From Rhodoferax sp. U11-2br (lineage in GTDB: Bacteria > Pseudomonadota > Gammaproteobacteria > Burkholderiales > Burkholderiaceae_C), in NCBI RefSeq assembly GCF_018619435.1, contig NZ_JAHFZF010000005.1:124001-188000 (forward strand): 64,000 bases of DNA, in the 5' to 3' direction. A program made the position numbers and the translations under genes. The notes beneath the pieces were generated by a model. It was not told where the DNA came from. It was given only the letters and a program-made list of their open reading frames with translations, and did no database searches. Below are positions 8,189 through 16,727 of this stretch, piece by piece. Every line of letters starts with the position of its first letter. Within the stretch, counting starts at the first letter, position 1.

Positions 8189-8656
8189 ATGAAAGCTTTT
8201 CAAGAGTATTACCCTGACAACCTGTCGCACTGTTATGGCTGTGGTGCCAACAACGAGCATGGTCACCGTATCAAAACCTATTGGGATGGGGATGAGACAG
8301 TGACCCGTTTCACCCCCGAGCCGTATCACACCGCTGTGCCGGGTTACACCTACGGCGGCTTGCTGGCCTCGCTTATCGACTGCCACGGCACCGGCACTGC
8401 TGCAGCGGCGATGTACCGGCAAGAGGGTCGGGCGATGGACAGCCTGCCAGCGTTCCGGTTTGTGACCGGCTCTCTGCATGTGGACTACCTCAAACCAACC
8501 CCGATCAACGTCACGCTGGAGATTCATGGCCGCATCAAGGAGATCAAGGGCCGCAAGGTGGTGGTAGAGGCGACGGTCTACGCCGATGGTGTAGCCACCG
8601 CCCGGGGTGAGGTGGTGGCGATCCAGATGCCGGACAACTTCGGTGCAGCGGCTTGA
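8189..8656 (+). CDS. PaaI-family hotdog thioesterase
   Basis: A 155-aa hotdog-fold protein, likely a cytoplasmic acyl-CoA thioesterase. Visible are CYGCGANNEHG near the N-terminus, the central helix beginning YGGLLASLIDCHGTGTAA, which carries the catalytic Asp position of the PaaI type, and a final strand KGRKVVVEATVYADGVATARGEVVAI. A GCAGGA ribosome binding site precedes ATG 8189; the frame is open for 25 codons upstream but that part is not family-like. It follows fbpC by 71 bp; co-transcription is possible but a functional link is not apparent. Confidence 0.75.
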   Translation: MKAFQEYYPDNLSHCYGCGANNEHGHRIKTYWDGDETVTRFTPEPYHTAVPGYTYGGLLASLIDCHGTGTAAAAMYRQEGRAMDSLPAFRFVTGSLHVDYLKPTPINVTLEIHGRIKEIKGRKVVVEATVYADGVATARGEVVAIQMPDNFGAAA

Positions 8657-8666
8657 CACACAGCGT

Positions 8667-9635
8667 TCAATAACTTGGGGCCAAAGCCGCACGCGCAGTG
8701 GCATACAGGTTGGCCTGCGTCACAAAATGGCGCAGCGCCGGCGTGTGGCTTTTGTCCCGGTGGACCACCAGGTAACACTGGCGACGCATGCTTGGCAAAG
8801 GGCTGGTGACCACCTGCAGCCGCCCGGTCGCGATGAAGTCTGCCACCACCCAGTGTGACAGGCAGGCCACGCCCAGGCCCTCGGCAGCAGCCAGCTTGAT
8901 GGCTTCTGAGCTGCCCAGCACCAAGCTGCGCTGGTAAGAGTTCAGGTAGGGCAACAGCAGCTGGTCGGTGCTCTCGCGGGTGCCTGAGCCCTGTTCACGC
9001 AGTAACCAGACCCGCTCGCGCAAGGTGTCGAGCGACACGGTGGACACCTCGGCTGTTTGGGCATTTGCATCTTGCGGGTCAATCTCGCGCGGAGTGTCCG
9101 GGGCGCTCACCAACAGCAGTTCATCCTGCAACCAGGGGGTCATGTTCAGTGTGGGTTGGTGTGCGGGCCCTTCGATCAGGCCCACATCCAGCTCAAAGGC
9201 CGCGACCGCATCACACACCACCTCCGTGTTGCCAATCAGCACATGCGACTGCCAGGCGCTGGTTGGCGCAGCTGACTGCTGCAGAAACTGGCGCAACAAG
9301 CTTGGCAGCACATAGTTGCCTATGGTGGTGCTGGCGCCAATGCGCAGGGTGTGTGCCTGGGCCAGACCATCCTGGGCGCTCTGCTCAATGGTGATGGCTG
9401 CATCCAGCAAGGCTTGTGCACGAGGCAGCAGGGCGCGGCCGTTGTTGTTGAGCAGCAGGCGCTTGCCACTGCGGTCGAACAGGCTTTGTGACAGCAGGCG
9501 CTCCAGCTCGTTGATGGCCGAGCTGGTGGCCGACTGGGACAGCGCCAGGTGTGTGCTGGCTGCTGTGGTGCTGCCACAGCCCGCCACGGCCGCAAAAATC
9601 TGCAATTGGCGCAGGGTCAGACGCAAAACAGACAT
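8667..9635 (-). CDS. LysR-family regulator (YeiE/CbbR-like)
   Basis: A 322-aa DNA-binding regulator. The N-terminal winged helix-turn-helix is seen as LTLRQLQIFAAVAGCGSTTAAS and LSQSATSSAINELERLL (about residues 6-60), followed by the periplasmic-binding-like effector domain with RIGASTTIGNYVLPSLL and EGLGVACLSHWVV. It is transcribed divergently from a YeiH-family transporter, the same arrangement as yeiE/yeiH in enterobacteria, so it probably controls that gene and itself from the 117-bp gap. The ATG at 9635 is chosen because the HTH starts right after it. Confidence 0.85.
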   Translation of the reverse strand: MSVLRLTLRQLQIFAAVAGCGSTTAASTHLALSQSATSSAINELERLLSQSLFDRSGKRLLLNNNGRALLPRAQALLDAAITIEQSAQDGLAQAHTLRIGASTTIGNYVLPSLLRQFLQQSAAPTSAWQSHVLIGNTEVVCDAVAAFELDVGLIEGPAHQPTLNMTPWLQDELLLVSAPDTPREIDPQDANAQTAEVSTVSLDTLRERVWLLREQGSGTRESTDQLLLPYLNSYQRSLVLGSSEAIKLAAAEGLGVACLSHWVVADFIATGRLQVVTSPLPSMRRQCYLVVHRDKSHTPALRHFVTQANLYATARAALAPSY

Positions 9636-9752
9636 GGTGTGGGTGGGTTGTATAGCGATTGGATAGCTAATTATTAGCTGAATAAGCTGTTTTACAAATA
9701 AATAGCGGCGTCCTACAGTCGCTGAACACTTGTTTTCCCGTTCAGCAACACC

Positions 9753-10868
9753 ATGACCCGCAGCGACTTGGCACAGCTTGCCCATCCCCTGATACCCATG
9801 ACACACATACGCCCAGTTCTGCAGCGTTATGCGCCGGGTGTGTTGCTCAGCGGCGCCTTGGCCGGTGTGGCGATGGCATTGGGTCAGCTGGACTGGCTGC
9901 GCAAGCATGGCCTGAGTGCCCTCAGTCTGGCGATCTTGCTGGGGATCTTGCTCGGCAACACGGTGTATGGGCGCTTGGCTGCGCCCTGTGCGCCCGGTGT
10001 GACGGTGGCCAAACAAAAGCTGCTGCGCCTGGGCATTGTCCTGTACGGCCTGCGCCTGACGCTGCACGATATCGGTCAGGTGGGCCTGGCCGGGGTGCTG
10101 ATCGATGCGCTGGTGCTGGGCTCGACCTTCACGCTGGCTTACCTGTTGGGCACACGCTGGCTAAAGCTGGAGCCCAACGCAGCCATCTTGATCGGTGCTG
10201 GCAGTTCGATTTGTGGTGCGGCAGCGGTCATGGCGACCGAGCCGGTGCTGCGGGCCCGCGCCGAACATGTCACCGTGGCGGTTGCCACGGTGGTGGTGTT
10301 TGGCACGCTGGCCATGTGGGTGTATCCTTGGCTGTTTGCGCTGAACCAGCACTGGCCGGTGGTTGGCGGAGGTGTCCATGGTTTTGGCCTGTACGTTGGA
10401 TCGACCATTCACGAAGTGGCCCAGGTGGTGGTGGCCGCCCACTCGGTGGACAGCGCGGCAGCCGACACGGCCGTCATCACCAAAATGGTGAGGGTGATGA
10501 TGCTGGCCCCGTTTCTGATGGGGCTGTCAGTCTGGCTGGCGTGTCATCAGCGCCCTGCACCGCAGCCTGACCCGCTTTGTGAAGCGAGGGGCAGGTGGTC
10601 AAACATCAGCATTCCGTGGTTTGCCTTCGCTTTCATCGCCGTGGTGGCCTTCAACTCCCTGCAGTGGCTGCCGCACCCGGTGGCGGTGTGGGTCACTGAG
10701 GTCGACACGGCCTTGCTGGCCATGGCGATGGCCGCCCTGGGTTTGACCACCCACTTGTCGGCCGTTCGCCAGGCGGGATTCAAACCTTTGCTACTGGCAG
10801 GTGTGCTGTTTGTCTGGCTGGTGCTGGGCGGTGCTTTGATCCATCGCGTGGTGTTGTCGCTGCTGTAG
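9753..10868 (+). CDS. YeiH-family putative sulfate/anion exporter
   Basis: A 371-aa inner-membrane protein with about ten hydrophobic segments. Family signatures are LAILLGILLGNTVYG, KQKLLRLGIVLYGLRLT, GAGSSICGAAAVMATEPV and GFGLYVGSTIHEVAQVV. UPF0324/YeiH proteins are annotated as sulfate exporters, but the substrate is poorly established. The start may be 9753 or the ATG at 9798 (MTHIRPVLQR), which fits the family length better. It is divergent from a LysR regulator, with AT-rich sequence between (several TAGC/GCTA half sites around 9652-9690). Confidence 0.8.
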   Translation: MTRSDLAQLAHPLIPMTHIRPVLQRYAPGVLLSGALAGVAMALGQLDWLRKHGLSALSLAILLGILLGNTVYGRLAAPCAPGVTVAKQKLLRLGIVLYGLRLTLHDIGQVGLAGVLIDALVLGSTFTLAYLLGTRWLKLEPNAAILIGAGSSICGAAAVMATEPVLRARAEHVTVAVATVVVFGTLAMWVYPWLFALNQHWPVVGGGVHGFGLYVGSTIHEVAQVVVAAHSVDSAAADTAVITKMVRVMMLAPFLMGLSVWLACHQRPAPQPDPLCEARGRWSNISIPWFAFAFIAVVAFNSLQWLPHPVAVWVTEVDTALLAMAMAALGLTTHLSAVRQAGFKPLLLAGVLFVWLVLGGALIHRVVLSLL

Positions 10869-10985
10869 TGCTGGCTTGGGGGCTTTTCTGGGCGTTGCTT
10901 GGTAGAGCGTCAGCACGAGGAGGTAAGCTCTGTACACGCCCCACTTTAGGCCGCGTCATAGTCCTTCTTCATCATTTTTTGAGCG

Positions 10986-11519
10986 ATGTCCATGTTTCCA
11001 TTTGTTCCCGCGGCCCAGTCCACGCGGCGTGCCTTCAGCGCGCTGATGGTCACCAGCCTGCTCGCCGCAACCGCTGGCCTGCCCACGGTGGCAAGCGCAC
11101 AAACCGCATCCACCGTGCAGGTGGGCCAACGTGTGCCTGCGCTGGCACTCAAAGACCAGCACGACAAGCCATGGCAGATGGACACCGACACCCGTTTGCT
11201 GATGTTTTCGGCCAGCCGCCAGGCCTCCAACCTGGTGCAGGAGGTGTTGCACAAGCTGCCGCCAGACCAGTTGACCCGCAAAAACGCGGTGTATCTGGCC
11301 GACATGGGCAAGATGCCCGGGATCATCACCCGAACCTTTGCGCTGCCTGCGCTGAAGAAATTGCCTTACCCGATCGGTGTGTCCACCGATGAGGCCACAC
11401 TCGCCGCCTGGCCGCGCCAAGCCGATGCGGTGACGCTGATTGAGCTGGACCAAAACCAGGTCAAACGCATCAGCTTTGTCAGCACCGAAGCGGATCTGCG
11501 CGCTGCGCTGGAACGCTGA
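10986..11519 (+). CDS. Periplasmic thioredoxin-fold protein, distantly YtfJ-like
   Basis: A 177-aa exported protein. The N-terminus has STRRAFSALMVTSLLAATA ending ASA, a signal peptide with paired Arg that may be Tat- or Sec-type. The mature part begins VQVGQRVPALALKDQHDKPW, a thioredoxin/redoxin-like opening, but no CXXC follows, so it is probably not a thiol oxidoreductase. The region NAVYLADMGKMPGIITRTF resembles the layout of YtfJ-type proteins. Function unknown. It stands alone, followed by a strong hairpin. Confidence 0.45.
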   Translation: MSMFPFVPAAQSTRRAFSALMVTSLLAATAGLPTVASAQTASTVQVGQRVPALALKDQHDKPWQMDTDTRLLMFSASRQASNLVQEVLHKLPPDQLTRKNAVYLADMGKMPGIITRTFALPALKKLPYPIGVSTDEATLAAWPRQADAVTLIELDQNQVKRISFVSTEADLRAALER

Positions 11520-11526
11520 TTTTGTG

Positions 11527-11571
11527 AAAAATTGCCTTCTGACCGTTGATTTATAAGAACAAATAGCTATC
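11527..11571 (+). repeat. Degenerate copy of the palindromic repeat
   Basis: AAATTGCCTTCTGACCG followed by TTGATTTATAAG and then ACAAATAGCTATC preserves the flanks (TTGCCTTCT for TTGGCCTCT, and TAGCTATC) of the element seen intact elsewhere, but has lost the GGGCTAG arms. Confidence 0.35.
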
Positions 11572-11587
11572 TAGTTGATAGCTATTT
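11561..11587 (+). terminator. Hairpin after the thioredoxin-fold gene
   Basis: Perfect 11-bp arms AAATAGCTATC / GATAGCTATTT around a 5-nt loop, followed by CTT. Probable terminator of the upstream gene, partly built from a decayed palindromic repeat. Confidence 0.55.
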
Positions 11588-11664
11588 CTTGAAATATTTC
11601 GGTGATGACCTCGCATGAGGCCTGTATCTGGCTGGGCTTGGCTCAGCCGCTGTTCACACCGGAT

Positions 11665-11823
11665 TCAGATCCGCCCCAGCACCAGCAAGATCACGATGAT
11701 CAGCACCACCAACCCGATGCCGCCGCTGGGTCCATAACCCCAGCTTCGGCTATGCGGCCAACTGGGTATCGCGCCAATCAGCATCAGGATTAGAACAATC
11801 AGAAGAATGGTGCTGATGCTCAT
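11665..11823 (-). CDS. DUF3309 small membrane protein
   Basis: A 52-aa protein starting MSISTILLIVLILMLIGAIP and ending VILLVLGRI, with two hydrophobic helices separated by a WPHSRSWGYGPSGGIG loop. This is the DUF3309 pattern. Its ATG overlaps the stop of the ferritin-like gene (ATGA read on the minus strand, 11820-11823), so the two are translationally coupled. Function unknown; the family is common in proteobacteria near stress genes. Confidence 0.75.
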   Translation of the reverse strand: MSISTILLIVLILMLIGAIPSWPHSRSWGYGPSGGIGLVVLIIVILLVLGRI

Positions 11824-12392
11824 GGCTTGTCCTTGGTTTGGGTTTGGGAAGGGGCGGGTGGTAGCCCGTCCAACAGGTCAGCCAGCTCGTCGGCGTGTTC
11901 TTCCTCGACCGCCAGAATCGACTCCAGCAGGCGCCGTGTGGTCGGGTCCTGGTCAGACAGGTAAACGATGTCACGGCGGTAGCTGTCGATGGCGATGCGC
12001 TCGGCAATCAGGTTTTCAGAAATCATGTCGGACAGGTTCTTACCGTCCGTGTAGTCGGCGTGGCTACGTTCCAGCAAGGTGGCTGGCGAAAAATCAGGTT
12101 CACCGCCGAGCTGCACGATGCGCGCCGCAATCTGGTCGGCATGGCCCATTTCCTCGTTGGCGTGTGCCAGAAATTCGGCGGCCACAGCCTGGGAGTGGAT
12201 GCCGCGCGCCATGAAATGGTGGCGGCGATATCGCAGCACACACACCAGCTCAGTGGCCAGGGCTGCGTTGAGCCGCAGCAACACCTGCGGGCGATCAGCG
12301 GCGTAACCCGGTGTGACCGCACCTTGTTCAATGTGGATGCCCGCTTGCTGCCGCAAACTGTCGGGCCGGGTCGTTTGGGTGGGGTGGTTCAT
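11820..12392 (-). CDS. Ferritin-like (bacterioferritin-type) di-iron protein
   Basis: A 190-aa cytoplasmic four-helix protein. The metal-site motifs are ATELVCVLRYRRHHF (about residues 45-60), HANEEMGHADQIAARI (76-92), ENLIAERIAIDSYR (126-140) and VEEEHADEL (160-168), i.e. Glu and ExxH pairs in the expected spacing for a ferroxidase centre. It probably stores iron or protects against iron/peroxide stress; whether it binds heme like true bacterioferritin is not clear. It is first of two genes with a DUF3309 protein. Confidence 0.8.
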   Translation of the reverse strand: MNHPTQTTRPDSLRQQAGIHIEQGAVTPGYAADRPQVLLRLNAALATELVCVLRYRRHHFMARGIHSQAVAAEFLAHANEEMGHADQIAARIVQLGGEPDFSPATLLERSHADYTDGKNLSDMISENLIAERIAIDSYRRDIVYLSDQDPTTRRLLESILAVEEEHADELADLLDGLPPAPSQTQTKDKP

Positions 12393-12603
12393 GGTGTCCT
12401 TGTGTATTGGCTAAAAACAAGCCGATGGTGGCTGTGCCGGAACGGGCTGTCTGTGTGATGTCGCACAAATGCCGCAGGCCATCGCGTTGTGACTGTGGTG
12501 TTTTGGCAAAAATGAACCCGTTTGATATAGAACAAACCTAGGGTTTACACGCTCCCTGATAGTCGCGGTTCTGTGTTTGTCGTTGCCACAAGTTGTTTCA
12601 AGA

Positions 12604-14169
12604 ATGAAAATAAACCTTCCTGTCACCCAGCGTGAGTTTGAGCTTGAAGACGGCGTCACGCTGGTGTCCACCACCGATACCAAAGGCATCATCACCCACT
12701 GCAACCAGGCATTTGTGCAAGCCAGTGGTTTTGACTACACCGAACTGCTGGGCCAGCCGCATGACATCGTGCGCCACCCGGATGTGCCACCCGAGGCGTT
12801 CAAGGACTTGTGGGGCACCATCGGGCGTGGCAGGCCGTGGTCTGGCATTGTCAAGAACCGCCGCAAAAACGGTGACCACTACTGGGTGCAGGCCAACGTG
12901 GTGCCGGTGATGGAAAACGGCAAACCCTGCGCCTACATGTCGGTCCGGCTCAAGCCCACACGTGCGCAAATCCAGGCGGCCGAACAGGCCTACGCACTGC
13001 TGCACGCCCAGCGCGCCAGCGGCAAGGTCCGCGTCAGGCTGCATGCGGGTGGTCTGCGCCAAGTGGGCTGGCGCGACTGGGCGGGCAAATTGCACCGCAT
13101 CACGCTGAGCCAGCGCACCGGCCTGGGGTTGTTAATGATCCTGGTGCTGGCCTTGTTGCCCACCTGGGTGTTGGCCGGGCAAGATGTCCAGACCTTGCTG
13201 GCGGCCCAGGGGGCTGCGGGCTTGGTGGGTGCTGGTTTGTTCTGGGCCTGGTTTCGCCGGGCCCTGGTGCACCCCATCAACAAGGCCACTCGTTTGGCCA
13301 ATGACCTGGCCTGCTGTAACCTCAATGGCCAGATTGACTACAACAACACCAGCCCGCTGGGGGCGTTGATGCGCCGTTTGTGGCTGAGCAACCTCAACAT
13401 GCGCGCCATCGTGGCCGATGTCCGCGCCGAGGTCAGAGGCGCCAACCTGGCGGCACAAGACATCCATCAAGGCAGTGTGGAGCTGTCCACCCACACCGAG
13501 ACCCAGGCCGGTGAGGTCGAAAAAACGACCTCGGCCGTGCGCGAGATTGCCAACACCGTCCAACGCACCGCCGACACCGCACATGCCTTGTCGACCCTGA
13601 GTACCAATGCCAGCGCCATGGCCAGCGAGGGTGCGCGGGCGATTGACCAGGTGTCGGCCTCGATGCATGCCATCGAGTCCTCGTCGGACCGCATCACCGA
13701 GATCATTGAGGTGATTGAGAAACTGGCCTTCCAAACCAATTTGCTGGCGCTCAATGCGGCGGTGGAGGCCGCCCATGCGGCCGAACATGGCCGTGGTTTT
13801 GCCGTGGTGGCCGCCGAGGTGCGGGCCCTGGCGCAGCGCAGCAGCACCGCAGCGCAGCAGATTCGCCAGCTGATCCACGATTCGGTCGAACAGGTGTCAC
13901 AGGGCACCCTCACGGTGGACGTGGCCGCCACCACCATCCGCACGGCGGTGGATGCGGTGTGTGAGGTGTCGGCCCGGCTCGGCGAGATCACTCAAGCCAC
14001 CCAGGACGAGGCCGCCGGGGTGACGCAAATCAGTGAGGCGATGCACTTGCTGGATGTGGTCACCCAGCAAAACGCAGAGTTGGCCCAACAGGCCAGCGCT
14101 GACTGCGAGGGCTTGACGGCCCGCGCTGACACGCTGGTGCGCGCGGTCAAGGTCTTCCAGATGCGCTGA
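12604..14169 (+). CDS. Aer-type methyl-accepting chemoreceptor with PAS domain
   Basis: A 521-aa chemotaxis or energy-taxis receptor. An N-terminal PAS domain (about residues 15-110, with [14 protein letters not shown] and [21 protein letters not shown]) is cytoplasmic and probably binds FAD as in Aer. A membrane hairpin (about 175-225) and a short linker with [12 protein letters not shown] precede the signalling domain. The hairpin tip reads [30 protein letters not shown], the region that contacts CheA/CheW. No periplasmic sensing domain is present. ATG 12604 is chosen over an upstream TTG-type extension because the Aer-like [17 protein letters not shown] start follows. Confidence 0.88.
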   Translation: MKINLPVTQREFELEDGVTLVSTTDTKGIITHCNQAFVQASGFDYTELLGQPHDIVRHPDVPPEAFKDLWGTIGRGRPWSGIVKNRRKNGDHYWVQANVVPVMENGKPCAYMSVRLKPTRAQIQAAEQAYALLHAQRASGKVRVRLHAGGLRQVGWRDWAGKLHRITLSQRTGLGLLMILVLALLPTWVLAGQDVQTLLAAQGAAGLVGAGLFWAWFRRALVHPINKATRLANDLACCNLNGQIDYNNTSPLGALMRRLWLSNLNMRAIVADVRAEVRGANLAAQDIHQGSVELSTHTETQAGEVEKTTSAVREIANTVQRTADTAHALSTLSTNASAMASEGARAIDQVSASMHAIESSSDRITEIIEVIEKLAFQTNLLALNAAVEAAHAAEHGRGFAVVAAEVRALAQRSSTAAQQIRQLIHDSVEQVSQGTLTVDVAATTIRTAVDAVCEVSARLGEITQATQDEAAGVTQISEAMHLLDVVTQQNAELAQQASADCEGLTARADTLVRAVKVFQMR

Positions 14170-14190
14170 AGCCCAGAAATTTGAAAAAAA

Positions 14191-14229
14191 TGGCCTCTAG
14201 CCCTTATTAAAAAAGGGCGAGTAGCTATA
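14191..14229 (+). repeat. Palindromic repeat, copy A
   Basis: TGGCCTCTAGCCCTTATTAA followed by AAAAGGGCGAGTAGCTAT. It is placed between the convergent chemoreceptor and sigma-54 activator genes, where it may also act as a terminator. One arm carries a G for T change (GGGCGAG). Confidence 0.75.
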
Positions 14230-14250
14230 TTCTTGGTAGTGTTTCAGGGC

Positions 14251-15603
14251 TCAGGTCAGCGCCAGGGCTTTGAGCTTGCGGTACAGCGAGCGTTCGCTGA
14301 TGCCTAAGCGCGCCGCCAAATCGGCGCGGCTGCCAACATGGGCGTTCACCAAGTCTTGCAGCATGGCGCGTTCGACCGATTTGAGTGTGCCGGCGGCGGC
14401 TGTCGGCACAGCGGTGCCCGTCAGTATCGCACTTGGGCTGTTCAGGTTCGGCGGCGAGAAAACGGTTCGCGGGCGCCCACCTGACTGCAGGGCCTGTTCG
14501 ACGTGGGAGGCCTCCAGCACCTCGCCATCACACATCAGCGCCGAGCGCTCCAGCAGGTTACGCAACTCGCGCACATTGCCGGGGTAGTCCTGTTGCTCCA
14601 GCAGGCTCAGAGCTGCCGGGCTGAGCTGGAGATTGCGTGGCCCGGCCACCCTTTGCAGCAGTGCCTGGGCCAGCAGCGTTATATCGTCTCGACGTTCGCG
14701 CAACGCGGGCAGATGGATCGGGAAGGTGCTCAGGCGGTAATACAAATCCTCACGGAACTTACCCTGGGCCACCATCTCGTCCAGATGGCGGTGGGTGGCT
14801 GACACCACCCGGATGTCCGCATGGCGTTGCTCGGCGCTGCCGACGCGCCGGTAGGTGCCGGTCTCCAGCAGGCGCAGCAGCTTGACCTGCATGGTCAGCG
14901 GGATGTCGCCCACCTCGTCCAGGAACAGTGTTCCGCCGCTGGCTGCCTCGACCAGCCCGCCACGGGCTGTATTGGCACCGGTGAAGGCGCCGCGCTCGTG
15001 GCCAAACAGTTCGGACTCGAACAGGTTCTCGGGCAGGCTGGAGCAGTCCACCGCCACCAGCGCGCGTGCCGCACGCGGGCTGGCCTCGTGCACCGCCTGT
15101 GCCAGCAACTCCTTGCCGGTACCGGACTCCCCCAGCAACAGCACCGTGGCCATCGACGGCGCCACCCGCGCCACCATCGTCAGCATCTGCTGGAACGGTG
15201 CCGATCGGCCAATCAGCCCCTGGGTTCGGGATTGGCCCTGCGCCACCCGCAGCGGCTCCATCTTCTCGATGAAAAACGCTTGTTCACCGTCGGCGTTGAG
15301 CAAGGGTGCCAGTTCGATATTGACATATTCCTCCCCTTTGGCGCTGTGGTGCAGGTGCAGCACCCGTTCACGCTGGCCCGACTCGCGCGCCTTGAGCAGG
15401 GGACAGGATTCACCGGCCTGGTCACACGGCAGATGGAAGTGGTGCGACACCTCATAACAGGTGCGCCCGACCACGCTGCGCTCCGGGCTGAACTGGCGCC
15501 GGTAGGCGGCATTGGCGGCCAGGATGCGGTATTGCGTGTCAAACAGGATGTGTGGCTCGGGCAGCCCCTCCAGGAAAGACATGAGCTCAGGCAGTGGTTT
15601 CAT
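14251..15603 (-). CDS. FisR-like sulfane-sulfur-responsive sigma-54 activator
   Basis: A 450-aa enhancer-binding protein. A PAS-like sensor (1-115) contains Cys49, Cys60 and Cys67, the 11- and 7-residue spacing described for the polysulfide-sensing cysteines of FisR (Cys53, 64, 71 in Cupriavidus). The AAA+ domain has Walker A GESGTGKE (158-165), the sigma-54 contact GAFTGA (205-210) and Walker B GGTLFLDE (223-230). The C-terminus is a Fis-type HTH ([20 protein letters not shown]). Two -24/-12 promoters follow on the opposite strand, before petA and the ETHE1-like gene, and are the obvious targets. The FisR assignment rests on cysteine spacing and context; another redox-sensing role is possible. 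Confidence 0.75.
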   Translation of the reverse strand: MKPLPELMSFLEGLPEPHILFDTQYRILAANAAYRRQFSPERSVVGRTCYEVSHHFHLPCDQAGESCPLLKARESGQRERVLHLHHSAKGEEYVNIELAPLLNADGEQAFFIEKMEPLRVAQGQSRTQGLIGRSAPFQQMLTMVARVAPSMATVLLLGESGTGKELLAQAVHEASPRAARALVAVDCSSLPENLFESELFGHERGAFTGANTARGGLVEAASGGTLFLDEVGDIPLTMQVKLLRLLETGTYRRVGSAEQRHADIRVVSATHRHLDEMVAQGKFREDLYYRLSTFPIHLPALRERRDDITLLAQALLQRVAGPRNLQLSPAALSLLEQQDYPGNVRELRNLLERSALMCDGEVLEASHVEQALQSGGRPRTVFSPPNLNSPSAILTGTAVPTAAAGTLKSVERAMLQDLVNAHVGSRADLAARLGISERSLYRKLKALALT

Positions 15604-15653
15604 CAGGTGGGTTCAGCGCAGGGTGTGGTGTGTTTGTGAGTGTATGCCAGCTG

Positions 15654-15679
15654 ACTGCCAGTCTGTCAAATCTGGCAGT
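15654..15679. promoter_or_regulatory. Candidate activator binding site (UAS) for the sigma-54 promoter
   Basis: Perfect 8-bp inverted repeat ACTGCCAG / CTGGCAGT spaced by 10 nt, 82 bp upstream of the -24 element and 51 bp upstream of the activator gene start, the usual place for an enhancer site. A related sequence (TTGGCAGTCTGTTCTGACA, about 16517-16535) lies ahead of the second -24/-12 promoter. Confidence 0.55.
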
Positions 15680-15760
15680 GTTTCCCCCGGGGTGGAACCT
15701 GATTGTTTTGATCAACTTTTTAAGTGCTTGAAATAGAAGGGGTTTTTGAATTTCTTGGCG

Positions 15761-15776
15761 TGGCACGTTTATTGAT
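15761..15776 (+). promoter_or_regulatory. Sigma-54 promoter of the Rieske gene
   Basis: TGGCACGTTTATTGAT matches the -24/-12 consensus TGGCACG-N4-TTGCW except for one base. It lies 66 bp before the petA start, next to a gene for a sigma-54 activator. The same element with one changed spacer base occurs at 16629-16644. Confidence 0.8.
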
Positions 15777-15841
15777 ACCCAACAGGGGAGTACCTGATTT
15801 ATCGGGTGCTGCTTTCCCTTTTTGTACTTCAGGAGAATGTG

Positions 15842-16468
15842 ATGTCTGCTTCCAACACCTTTGAAGCGCTGGCTGCCAATGCCAGTGATCATGATGCCGA
15901 GCGTCGCAGCATGGTGCTGTTGACGGCGGCGGTGGCCGGGGTGGCTACGGTGGGCGTGGCCATTCCCCTGGTCGCCAGCTTTTCTCCGAGTGAGCGGGCG
16001 CTGGCCAGCGGGGCCGCCGTGGAGGCCGATATCTCAGACTTGGCACCGGGCGCCATGAAAACTGTGGAATGGCGCGGCAAACCGGTCTGGATCGTGCGCC
16101 GGACCGAAGAAACGCTGGCTGACCTGGCCACACTGGATGAGCGGCTGGTGGACCCCAGGTCAGAGGTCAAGAGCCAGCAGCCCGCTTATGCCCAAAATAC
16201 CAGCCGTTCGATCAAACCCGAATATCTGGTGGCAGTGGGCATTTGTACCCACCTGGGCTGCTCACCCAGCGCTGTGGCCAAGGGCACGGCCAACCCAGGG
16301 GTGGGCCAGGACTGGAACGGCGGCTTCTTCTGTCCCTGCCACGGGTCGACCTTTGATTCGGCCGGACGTGTGTTCAAGAACAAACCCGCCCCCACCAATC
16401 TGGAGATCCCACCCCACAAATACCTGTCAGACAGCCGGCTGCTGATTGGTGAAGGCGAGCTTGCCTGA
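15842..16468 (+). CDS. petA: Rieske iron-sulfur protein of a cytochrome bc1-type complex (isolated copy)
   Basis: A 208-aa ubiquinol-cytochrome c reductase iron-sulfur subunit. The N-terminus has a twin-Arg start (ERRSMVLLTAA, residues 20-30) that also serves as the membrane anchor. The [2Fe-2S] ligands are complete: C135-T-H137-L-G-C140 and C164-P-C166-H167. ATG 15842 has an AGGAG ribosome binding site. No cytochrome b or c1 gene follows, so this is an orphan copy, probably an alternative Rieske subunit swapped into the bc1 complex under the condition sensed by the neighbouring sigma-54 activator. Confidence 0.85.
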   Translation: MSASNTFEALAANASDHDAERRSMVLLTAAVAGVATVGVAIPLVASFSPSERALASGAAVEADISDLAPGAMKTVEWRGKPVWIVRRTEETLADLATLDERLVDPRSEVKSQQPAYAQNTSRSIKPEYLVAVGICTHLGCSPSAVAKGTANPGVGQDWNGGFFCPCHGSTFDSAGRVFKNKPAPTNLEIPPHKYLSDSRLLIGEGELA

Positions 16469-16504
16469 ATCTGAGCCAATGGCCCGTTTGCTGTGGCCAT
16501 TAGA

Positions 16505-16535
16505 TTGCTGACATTTTTGGCAGTCTGTTCTGACA
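16505..16535. promoter_or_regulatory. Candidate second UAS
   Basis: TGACATTTTTGGCAGTCTGT followed by TCTGACA: an imperfect inverted repeat (TGGCAG / CTGACA) sharing the string GCAGTCTGT-type core with the first UAS read in reverse (ACAGACTG). It lies about 95 bp before the second -24/-12 element. Weaker than the first site. Confidence 0.35.
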
Positions 16536-16628
16536 AATAGCGCTTTGTGACAGGCGCGCTCGTCGTGCGTGGGGCGCGGGTGTTGGCTAAGTGCTTGATT
16601 CTGTTGGGCGCTGGTTGCGTGCGTCCGC

Positions 16629-16644
16629 TGGCACGTTTCTTGAT
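16629..16644 (+). promoter_or_regulatory. Sigma-54 promoter of the ETHE1-like gene
   Basis: TGGCACGTTTCTTGAT, identical to the petA promoter apart from one spacer base. It lies 84 bp before the start of the metallo-beta-lactamase-fold gene and would also transcribe ccoG. Confidence 0.8.
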
Positions 16645-16727
16645 TTATGTCTAGAAAATGACATCGGCGGCCATGATCAACAACACACCAGACAGCCACC
16701 AGCGCCAGCCGCTGCGGGGTGCATGAC

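Noticed and set aside
9652..9690. AGCTAATTATTAGCT palindrome between the LysR gene and yeiH
   Set aside because: Could be a LysR site (the T-N11-A pattern is easily met in AT-rich DNA) but cannot be distinguished from a plain AT-rich promoter region, so it is not listed as a site.
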